Assembly: GCA_000310025.1 (NCBI GenBank)
Contig: FN649733.1
Location: forward strand, 49,147-113,146
Direction: 5' to 3'
DNA: 64,000 nt
From: Ectocarpus siliculosus
Lineage: Eukaryota > Sar > Phaeophyceae > Ectocarpales > Ectocarpaceae
Shown here: one piece after another, positions 35,897 through 46,700 of the stretch
Numbering within the stretch: the first letter of the stretch is position 1
Layout of the letters: each line of letters opens with the position of its first letter
Made by a program: the position numbers and the translations under genes
Notes under the pieces: model-generated
What the model was told of the DNA's origin: nothing
What the model saw: the letters and a program-made list of their open reading frames with translations, nothing else
Databases searched by the model: none

Positions 35897-36579
35897 CCTC
35901 GTTGAAAGTCGATCGGTTTAATGTTGATATGCACGTTCTGGGTGTAAGATTTCGGAGTGCTGTACTTGTAAAGTGTCAGAGGAACATTGGGGATTTTTTT
36001 TATACAGTTATCTATAAGCAGTCGTCCAATGACGAGTTTGTACGAGTTGGTGCTGACTGCTGTTGTATCGTCGGGGCAGCGTTCTGAAACAACGGCTTAG
36101 CTTCCCTGGGTGGTGTTGGCTGCGTGACGCTGTGGGCCGTTGCGGAAGTTGCATACCCGCCTGCCTGTGTCTTGTTTGCATTTTCGCCGGGGTTCTCGTG
36201 CCCATTTGTTGGCGGAACCTGGTGTTTGGGAGTGTTTTTTAAACAGAATCAGCCGTCAGCGTTCGGCTAGGTTGCTACGTTTCGATTTATTTTACGTTCT
36301 CGGTGTCTTGGTGTTGTGCAGGCCATCTACAATATCTTCCATCTGTTAATGAATTGTTCGTGTGTCGTTCTTCTATCTATGCGTGGTGAGGATGACAAAC
36401 AACGTGCTGTTTTAATCCACCTCGGAGCTCTCACTCGGACATGGCGCTACTGCAGTAGGTGCACGCTATGAACGACATCACAAGCTAAATAACCGCACAC
36501 GAGTTTTGAGTCATGAGTGTAGAGACAGTATGATTCTGTTGGGGTGCGGAGTTGGCTCAGTCATGTCTTTCTCTACGGG

Positions 36580-36960
36580 GGGGGGGGGGGGGGGGGGGAA
36601 TTTTAAACGGAGGAGAGGATTAANNNNNNNNNNNNNNNNNNNNNNNNNNNNNNNNNNNNNNNNNNNNNNNNNNNNNNNNNNNNNNNNNNNNNNNNNNNNN
36701 NNNNNNNNNNNNNNNNNNNNNNNCGTTTTTCAATTTAGGGGGGGGGGGGATGACAAACAACGGGTTTTTTTATTCCCCTTGGGAGTTTTCATTGGGACAG
36801 GGGGTTACTCCGGTGGGTCCCCGTTATGAAGGACTTCCCAAGTAAAATACCCCCCCAGGATTTTTGATTCAGGAGTGTAGAGCCATTATGTTTTTGTGGG
36901 GGGGGGGAGTTGGTTCATTCATTTTTTTTTTTGGGGGGGGGGGGGGGGGTGGAGGAATTC
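36580..36960. other. 100-N assembly gap with duplicated noisy flank
   Basis: N bases occupy 36624-36723. Sequence right of the gap (36740-36960) is a corrupted copy of 36385-36600: GATGACAAACAACG, GGAGTTTTCA, TTATGAA, GTGTAGAG and the terminal G run recur in the same order with homopolymer errors. It is best explained as a low-quality read tail placed beyond the gap, not a real repeat. Confidence 0.9.
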
Positions 36961-37348
36961 TGAACCGTAGGTGATGATCTACTCAGCGACACTTGCTTCA
37001 CTTCTTCGCGTGTTCAGCTCCCCCGGCAGTTCGCACTATTATTATATTAACGAATGAATGAAGTACAACAGCAGTATCGCTCCATGTGACACTACCAAAT
37101 GTGTTTTTTTTTTTTGTCTTTTCCTGGTTTTTCACAAAAATGTTTTTCACCGTGCACCAGTGCAACACAGACTCGTGGGCAGCGTGTGGGGATGACTACC
37201 TCCAAGTACTGTTTGCAGCCAGTCATACAGAGACCCATTTGGTCGCGCCCCTATGCATACGTATGCATATGCTGGTCACTCGCCGCCGAACAGAAAAAGA
37301 ACCGCCCACGCGCCTGCCTACTGCCTACAACACGCAGTAGTGGTGGGT

Positions 37349-37541
37349 GACACAAGATACCACACCCCCTGAATCGATTTTCAAAGCTCGAGGACGCATA
37401 AACGACACGGTTCGTTTCCGGAAAGCTCTCGGCGAGACGGCTCCAACCCCGCCTTTTTTTCAGCACTGTCAAAATTTCTACTGCTGCTGTGGACAAACCG
37501 AGCTTTGAAAATCGGTTCCAGAGGGTGTGGTATCTTGTGTC
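37349..37541 (+). mobile_element. short inverted-repeat element (MITE-like), copy 3, best preserved
   Basis: Terminal inverted repeats of about 42 bp with only a few mismatches: GACACAAGATACCACACCC … GATTTTCAAAGCTCG at the left, and its inverse CGAGCTTTGAAAATC … GGGTGTGGTATCTTGTGTC at the right. Total length is 193 bp and it is non-coding. I could not identify a clean target-site duplication. It ends about 200 bp upstream of the start codon of the next gene, so it could lie in its promoter. Confidence 0.85.
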
Positions 37542-37740
37542 ATGTCATGTCACCTACGGCACGCGGCCGAGCGAGTGCCGAGAGCGCTCATACAAAGCTT
37601 CTTTTTTTTTACGTTGAGTTTCGCCGCTCTTCAGATTTCATCAGGCAATCAGGCGGCGCGTGTGTGGGGTATACCGGGAATATATCTACCGGTGTGTGTG
37701 CAGAGCTACTGTGTTCGCACGCACCAAGGACGCACCCGCC

Positions 37741-40700
37741 ATGGCTTCGAGAGGAGTGCTGCTGGCATTGCTGCCCGCTGCTTGCTTTGGCTTTGCTCCC
37801 GCGGTGACGACAAGGGTGGGAGGATGTAGTGGTGGCATGTCAGCAACGAGCGCACCAACCGGCTTCGCAGGGTGAGTAAGCGGAAGCGTAATACACACTC
37901 CAGGACACGCCTGGCAACGGCCTGTAGCCGGCCGTAGCTGCAAGAGGCCTCGTCACTATCGTAGGGATGTTGTCTCTCGATCTCAGATCATGGTCAGGTC
38001 GAAGGTTTCGGGAGCAACAGAGGTGACATGCGGATGATGTCGATCATGAACGCGCCGTTGGTCAGCTCGTATGCTCGTATGCTACCAGGCTCCCCCATCC
38101 TGGACGTACGCAAGCCCGCCTGGTTTTGGGGCTGAGTTGAGTGTCCACTGCAACACGCACAGCAAGCAGCTGGGCTTCTCTGCCACCACGAACACCTCGC
38201 CAGTCGGTGTTGTGTTACATGTCGCTGACACATCAAGGGCAGAGGGCTCACCTGTGTACAACCAACTGCGGTCTGTAGGTACATTATGTAGATAGCATAT
38301 CAACGCCTCTTCACCCTGATGTCCGACATACTATAGACTACATTGTATTCCATACCTGTGAAGCAGTTGTAGCTGGGTGTCCACAGCAGTCTATCGTTGG
38401 AGACAGGCCTTATCTCACAGACAGCGGCGGTTAACATCATAGCACTGTAGTCATGACACACACACACACATATGCGTCTCCTAAGGGTGCATGGGCGATA
38501 CAGAAGGCGTGACACGCAACAAGCAGGCCTGGCTCAGCTGCTCGCTACAAAAGCTTACATACGTAAACCATGCATGCCAAAAACATAATAGCAGTGAGGG
38601 AAGCAGGGAAGGGGCAACATGTTTCTCCGGACAGACAGAACAGCATGAGTACCTGTAACTGGGTGTGTATCTAACTTGCCACATTTTTCAAGGCATCCAG
38701 GTCCCTACGTCGTCAATATCCCCGTTTGTAGGTTATTGATCGGTCTGTTTGACCCAAACCTCCCAATAGCAGTTCACCTCCAGCACACCGTGGTAGCACA
38801 CGATGAAATCATGGATCGCTCTGCTCGCGTCTCTATGCCGCACAAGGTCGGCGGTGCAAGCGTTGGCGCGTTCTCGCACAACGAGACGCAGCGAGGGGCG
38901 TGGGTTGCGTATGGCCGGCGATGGGCCAAGCGTGCTGGAGGAGCAGCCTGTATCGGCAGACGAGGCAATCGCTTTGATCGACAAGGCCAAGACCATCGTA
39001 GAAGCTGACATGGGCGTGAAGGTGCGTGGTCTCCGTCATGTTACCCTTACGGCGGGGCAACGGGGGTGCTTTTACCAGGATGTCTCTCTCTGTGCGGCAG
39101 TATCATACGGCATGCTGTTGGCGTATGGCCGCGTACTAACCGTCGCTGGCGCGTAGCATGGTATAATGCTTCTCTGGCGGCAGCGCGGCTGGTTTGCTAC
39201 ATACATCGGACAACAAAAATGTGGCAACCGTCCATGTTGTCCGTGAAGCTTGTGACGACCACAGCCATCGCCATATAAGCCCTAGCAACGCAAGCTACAG
39301 GCTGCGCGCGACGTGCAATCGGTGCCCTGCAACCTGCATGTACGTACATTTACTGCTCAAAAGCAATAGCACCCACTATTAATACTATATTAGTGTACTT
39401 GCGCCAATGCCAACGTCTGCCAACACCCTCGTACATGCCCACGAGTTTCCAGGAACACCGTGCACCCCGCACGGTGTCCATCACAATGCGCATCGTGGTC
39501 TGGAATTTTCTGATGGCACTTGGTCTTCGATTTCTAGCAAGGTGTGGCCTACGGAAGGCTTCGGCGTCAGTCGGACCAGTACTAGACTATACGGATATTT
39601 AGAACGTACTAAGCGGGGACCGGAACGGTTTTTTAATGTCAATGCAACAACCACAACAACAACTTGGTACCAAACAGGTGGCGGATATGCTCGGGCCGGA
39701 CTTTCGGTTCTTGTGGCAATTTAACGGGGACATGGCCAGGGCCGACTACCTGACGGAAGGAACGGGACCGTACGCTACCTTGAGGACGGCTTTGCCCGAC
39801 CTCTTCTGGAACTCGTACGATTACAGGGTGAGGGGTTGCGCCGCCGTTAAGTTGCTACTCGTAGTGGCGGTGAAACGGCACCGTACTCAGTACCCAATGC
39901 CAGCAAGGTGTTGAATGCCGTTGTGCAACGTTATTAATAGTAGTACGGGTGAAAATCCGTCCTCACGAACAACCCGACTGACTATCAACGTGGAGTGAAG
40001 TGAACTGTAGTATTCCCACTGCATTGTTGTGACGTCGTCAGTCGTGTGTGTTGCGACACGTTCCTTCGATGTCGCCCTTGCTTGGGCCCTGTACAAGCGT
40101 CAGCGTAGGCAAAAGAATTGGCATTACACCGACCCACCCCCATGTTGTGTTGTGTTGTGATGTCGAAGGCTACTCTTATGCATATGCATACAACAGTGTG
40201 ATAACACCAATCCGCATTGCCTGAGCCCAGTCACGACCTGTTTTTTCTCGACGCTGTTCACTCGTTCTGCAACACGCAGCGTATGTTGCACGTCGGGATA
40301 CACCTCGTATCCACCCCTTCCGCTCCACATGCTGTCTATCCTGTTGACGTCATTGCGTGACGTATGATACATGATAGGTGGACAAGTACAACCGCAACCG
40401 TGTTTGGGCGACGACCCGACTCACGGGGACTCACAACGGACCCCTGGTCTTCGACGGGAAGGTAATACTAGTAATACTGCGGTAGCATGCATGCAGCATG
40501 CGTGCATACAAGTGACAGCAATTGGTTGATTGAGATGGACGCCCGAAGGCCAACTGCATGGGGACTTGGGGGTGCGGTGGTGTTTGTTGAGACCATGGAT
40601 TCTCGCGCGTTCGTCAATGCGTCCTCTCGTGTAGCGCGCTCTGTCGCCAATACAGGCACCGTCGATCACTGCTGGTCACAAAATACTCGTGCCAAAAGTC

Positions 40701-43700
40701 CTAAAAAATAGTCGTTTGCCGTTGTCTGGTTCTGCCACGCCGTTTGCCATGCCCTTGTGCCAAGGCAAAGGCCTGGGCTGTGGGAAAGGTACGCCTTCCA
40801 CTCCGGTTGTCCGTTTCGACTACTGACTAGTGACGCAGTACATGTGGCGATGACGGGCGAGACCGTGCCATCGATCATGATCGGGAATAAAGCAGCGCGT
40901 GCCCCCTGTTTCGTGACATCACAGTCTAGACTTGAAATTATCAAATGCCACCGATGCCCCCACACGCACGCATGTATAATCAACCACATGTGGCGTCACG
41001 ATAATAATCGATCACATGCATGTGACGTCACCAGGAGTACCCCCCCAGTGGCATCCGCGTGGAGGCGGCGCCGGAGTGCGTATCGGTGACTTTCGACGAG
41101 AAGTCGGGCCTAGCCACCAAGATCACGGGAGGGTTCTGCATCGACAGGGGGGTCGGGAACACGGGGCCGGCGGGAGGGATCTGGGGAGTTTTGCAGGCAA
41201 GAAGAGCCACAGGCTGCTGATGTTTGCTTTTTTTTTGTTTTTCCACCACAAGTGGTCGTTTTCGATACGACGGCGACCTGGTTGCACCCAAGTTTGAGAC
41301 AGCGAGGGGACTGAATTTGCTAAAATCTGTTCTGTTTTTGTATCTCTGGGTTTTTTGCATTGCCAAATCAGCTGTGGGCAGCGTTGGTGTCGTCCTTTTG
41401 CCCTCGCCGGTAGGAGGCCCCATGCAACATGCCAACCCTGGAGACCCTGGAACCCCGGAAGTCCTGCCAAAAGAAAAACATGAACGAAACGACCAAAATA
41501 AAGTTCTGACGAGTAAGTCTTGGGCGTTCGCCCGGACGCAACTGATAGCTTGTGTGTAGATATAGTATTCGACTTGATCTACACATCATACACTTAATAT
41601 TCAACGCGTTGCAAGTATGATGGTATGATGACATGGTATATCGAATGTTGAACCACAGGCTTGATCGTGTCGCTTGCAATGTTTTTGCACCTCAAGCAGA
41701 GACGTCTACTATGGATTGCATCTGATCTGTCTGTGTTTATCTGGATTCCCATGCTTCTGTACAGTCGTCCAGTGTCGCGTTTATATATGGAGGCGTTCAA
41801 GAGTTGCGAAGTAGACCCCAAACCAATGCTTTACGTATGTATGTACTTTCTCTGTCTCATACGTGTGTAGCGTTATGTGTGCACGACCACTTAACCGTGT
41901 CCGATGCCTTCGGCGATGGTTTTTTCGAAATCTTGAGCGTTTTTTGGGTTTAAAAGCCTTTACCAGGTATTTATTGATTTTTTTCGCGCATTTCCTTGCA
42001 TGGGCCAACGACCGGGAAAATATCAGTCGGCCCAATAATGGCCGTACTTTGCCCCGTTTCGGCGAGGGTACATTGACAACAAACACAACACACACAATTC
42101 TCAAGAAACATCCACAAATCGGGGATATTTCGGCTTGATTTTTGAATTGAAAAAACTTGTTTTTTTCTGGTTCGTTGTCGGTAGAGCATCCTCTGCACCT
42201 TTTCTTGCAACGAACCCAAGTTCATAACCATCGCCATCGCCACTACCGTTTCACCTCCAAAACTTCTCGCCAATATCGCTACAGACTTATGGGACAGAGG
42301 AAGTATGTGGTAGTTGTTTTAATGTTTAGATGCTTCGTTTGACGTTGCCTGGTTCTTCAATGTTTCCGATGCCCCCGACTTGTACAAGTACTTATTTTGC
42401 AAACGCTTCTTGTATGTATCAATTCCTTGTTTCCCACGGGGGTATCAGACTCCTTCACGTTGTCCATTTCACAACTCGAGGCGATTTGTGCAGTCGTACA
42501 ACCATTTGTTGATTCTTGTCAGTCACATCGCATGATGCGTTCATTCCCATCTCAGTACAAGTGTATTCGAGTGCCGGGAGAAAGACATGCGTCCACGGCC
42601 TAAAAGGCGTGTTTCTCTTCTCAAGGGAGTAGTTCACGCGGCATTTCTCTTCGGGCCACAGTTCGACATTCCCAAACATTACCAGTTATCGGAGCATGTG
42701 TTAAGAGTTAAGAGGGGCATCTTGACAACGTTAACATTAACATTGTTTGTCAGCGGGTTAGGGAAATTGTCACCTTTCGAGCGTTGCTGGAGGTCGCGGG
42801 AGCTTCAGATGCTTCTCGGAGTGTTCTTGGAGCGGGATTATTTGCAAATATCGTAGATCACAAAAACCTAGCCTGCTGCTGTATCCAGCGTACACAACGG
42901 AATATCTTGTGGATCGATCCATCGCATGACCCATGAAACGATCGACAAATGCCTAGCCTACTGATGCATCCAACGCAAATAACAAAATACCTCGTGGGTC
43001 TTCGATCAATGACATGATCCATGACATGACACTGCTGTATGACATGACATGACATGGCATGACATGACAGGCAATCGGAGAGCCAGTGTCGGCGTGGAAG
43101 TACTTCCCCCCCGTCAAGGTGCTTGTTGACGTGCTGGGCCCCACCTTCCGCCCTAAGGGCAGCCAGGGCAAGGCCAAGGCGCCCTACAGAGACTCTGTCG
43201 CCATCGCCCTCGCCAAGCAGGTATGGGATGGGATGGGATGGGATGGAGGTATGGTATGGTGTAGTATGGCTTAGTATGGTATGGTATGACGGTATGGCAC
43301 GTGGTATGGTATTGAATGGTATGGTATTGGGTGGTACAGCAAACAGCGTGCCTGTTTTGTTTTTGGCACCCCGTGCTCTTGTAAGCCATAATGGTGGTCG
43401 AGTAGATTATGTTGTGCGGGGTCGAGAACCTTCACTTCACGCCTCGCAAGGGGGTTGATCGCAACACGTTGTGTTAAGTTGCTCAAGCGCCCTCGAGGCA
43501 GTTACGCAGTGCTCATGACGGCCTCTGGAAGCGAAAGCACCAGAAAATATATAAAGTCATGCGCAGCTGTCATCCGTATGCAAGGAAGTAGGCACAAGAT
43601 GCCGAACACCCTTAGCATAATGCAGCGCACCTTCCATGCGACTCGCCGAATGCCTCACGGCGCTTCGCGCTTGGTGATATGAGAGCCTGGTCCGGCGAAA

Positions 43701-46700
43701 ACCCGGCTTATCGATCCGTCCTGGCATTCGCAGGGACGCGAGGTCAATGGTCTAACAACTACGGCATGCGTTTACATGAGAAATACACCCCCCCTACCGT
43801 GCTTCTCTCTGCTGCGATGGCTTGGTTTTGGTGTTACGAAGTCTGCATACCACACCTAAGAAAAAATGGGGTATTAGTAGTGTTTTCTTAGGGAGGACGA
43901 GGACGGCAGTTTTGATCATAATTCTGTTTCTGCGTGTGTGTTTTTCGTGGCGCGTCAATCGTATGCATACACAACTCGAGAGTAGTTAGATGCCCCGAAA
44001 AGGCCTTAAACAGTTCGGCCACTATTCTTAGCTGAAGGCCGTCTCAGCAACCTACATGTGTGTTACTGGTGCACAACCTCGCTCTGCCGTTGGTCGTGTT
44101 TGTTCATCCCGTGCCTCCTGCCCAACGCTTGTCAGCATCTCACTGCTGATGCTTTCTTCTCCTCTTCTACGACGCCAAGAATCTACGCTGATGCAGGATG
44201 ACATCTTTTGATGTTGGTATGGTGTTGTAACGATAACTGACGCTACAATCTGCTGTACCCACCGATTGATGTGATTGGATGGCACGATGGCAGGTGCTGA
44301 CGGCATTGAGGGACGACACTGGTGCGTTGGCCGATCTTCTAGCGGACGATTGCATGATATACGCGCCCATTCTCGGCCCCCTCAAGAAAAAAGAGGTGAC
44401 TCACTCATCATGACACGTGACACTCATCATGACACTCATCATTGGATCATCGAGTTAACCTGATGGCTTGTATGCAGATGCGTACCACGCTGCTGTTTTG
44501 GCGTTGTTGCGGTGGGTGTTGTTTTTGATGGTGTTGTCGGTGTCGCTTTTGTTAGCGTTTGTCCAGATGCCGCTGCCTGGAAAAACGGTGCCCCTGTCGT
44601 TTCTTGACGCCGTGCATGCATGAGGAGTCCCTTCCCAAGCCTGAAGGAACGCGATATGAAAAAAAAAAACGAGCTTGGGACTAGCAACGCCGACGATGTT
44701 CGTCGGGGTGCTTTAACGATGGTGTTGCAGTATTGGTGTTGGTGTTCATGGTGCTGTCTTGCGTTGTTGCTGTTTGTTGCTGTTTGTTGGAGGAGTTGGT
44801 GTTGCCGTGCCCCAGCTGAGCTTTCGGTTGTCCCCAGGCATTCTACAGTGGCCGTGCAAGCACTATGTGGCCTATTGCGCGTACCCCCCTCGCCTCATCT
44901 CGCCTTAACTTTCTTCCTTCCTTCCCATGCCATCCCAACACCGCACTACCTTATCCACTGTACCACGCCACAGATCGTGCAGAGCGCGACCGTAGATCTC
45001 GTAGATTTCTTCTCGGGGCTGGACACGGATGACAACTACCACGACGCCAGGGTGGACCCTTTCGAGCCGTCAAGGGTGTGGATCACTACGATACCGACTA
45101 CAAAGGTGGTGGGGGCTACGACGTGCTTCGGGACTAAGGTAAGGGAACGGTGCGGTGAAGGCCATCGTGTCGTGTCGTGCTTTTCGAGTGTGCGGTGCGA
45201 GGTGTTTCGTGTGGTGCTTTTCGAGTCGACACATAGCAGCGGCTGTGTGCTGTCGTTCGTTGCGAAGGTGTACGGTAGACGCGAACGTATATATTTCTCG
45301 TGCTTCGACGCCAAGGTCAGGTCAGGAAGGAAGTCGTCTCAGCATACAATATGCGTAGCTGTTTCGCATGTTCAACAGCTTCATTTCTCGTCTTCGTTTT
45401 CAAGCTCCCTCTCTGTTCTCCTCTCCTCTCTCTCCTCGCTTGTGCTTGATGTTGGTGTTGGGGGTTGGGGTGCGTGCGGCTCTTGTCTCGCCTTAGTCTT
45501 TCCTTCTTCGCGCCGGAGACGTGTTTCGTTTCCTCGTACCGTCTATACGCATTTCTGATTCACTGATACAGAATTGATACAAACTAATACAACAACTGAC
45601 CCAGCTATGCATGCCTCTTGTCTTTGTCTTGGGACGTGACATGACCTGACGCGACGTGATGTGATGTGCGGCAGTTTGAGCCGAAGAGGCAGTCGTTCGT
45701 GAGCACGCCCCAGACCTTTTCCGTTACCTTCGACAGCGATGGCTTCGCCTCCAAGATTACGGTGAGAAATTAGGACGTGTACTTCCTACGGTAAGTACTG
45801 TACTGCTTTAACGCCATGTACATGGTGTAGAGGATGCGCGTGCCGGTATCGCGGCGAAGGTGGTCGTCTCGTGTACATGTTGTAGTGTACAAGGACAACG
45901 GTAGTTTATTTGCAAAGGTGTCATGTGAGAGAGGTTCATGAACATTCTCAACTCGGTTTCTTTTGTTAGGTGTTGCTTGTTTTGTCCGATTTTGCGGCAG
46001 CATGTGCCAAAATGCCTGCTCGATCAATGTGCCGTTGTCATTACCATCAAACTGGCAAAGTTTCATGATTGTGACTTATGATCGGCATGTTGCCCTCGAG
46101 CCGAGCTCTGAGACACACGTGTGTTGTGTCGTCATATTTTCGTATCGAATCGATCGGTGTACAGTGGAGACAGACATCACTGCAGCATGCGCTCCCCTGC
46201 GATGGATAAGAATGAGATGACCTCGGAATCAGGAACACAGATGGATAGATGGGTGTGACATGATTGTGTTGGATTAAAATGATCTAGACGAGTCGAGAGA
46301 AAAGCTACGGTACGTCGGAGAACGACAGCTAGGCTAGAAGACGCGAACGACTTTAACCGAAGGAAGAGATAGTCGCTACACCCAAGTCGGAGAATGAAAT
46401 GATGACCGCTATGCTGGAAAATACGCAGCAGTCACGATTTGATTTTTTCCAAGAGGATAAGGCAAGCTTTTTCTTCTCATGTTAGATGTGGTATGCATGG
46501 AGACGTTGCAAGAGCGCCCGATCAGAGGTACACAGTGTCTCCGTGTGGACCAAATTATGTTGCGTATTGAACGGTCAAGCGGCACCCCCCCTCGACCCTT
46601 TCCCCCCCACACACAGCTTGGCTGCCCAATGGATACCGAAGTCGGCGACACGGAAGGGCTGACGAACTTCCAGGGTATTCTGGCAGGACTAGGCATCCCT

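Larger units (their letters stand above)
35897..37740. other. intergenic region containing assembly gap 2
   Basis: Downstream of SAS-6 and upstream of the tandem NTF2-like gene. It contains the gap block (36580-36960) and an inverted-repeat element (37349-37541). No supported exon. Confidence 0.6.

Noticed and set aside
42587-42856. 89-codon frame inside the proposed GC-AG intron
   Set aside because: It looks mildly protein-like, but neither it nor the adjacent frame joins in phase with exons 5 and 6, and the repeated module has no counterpart.
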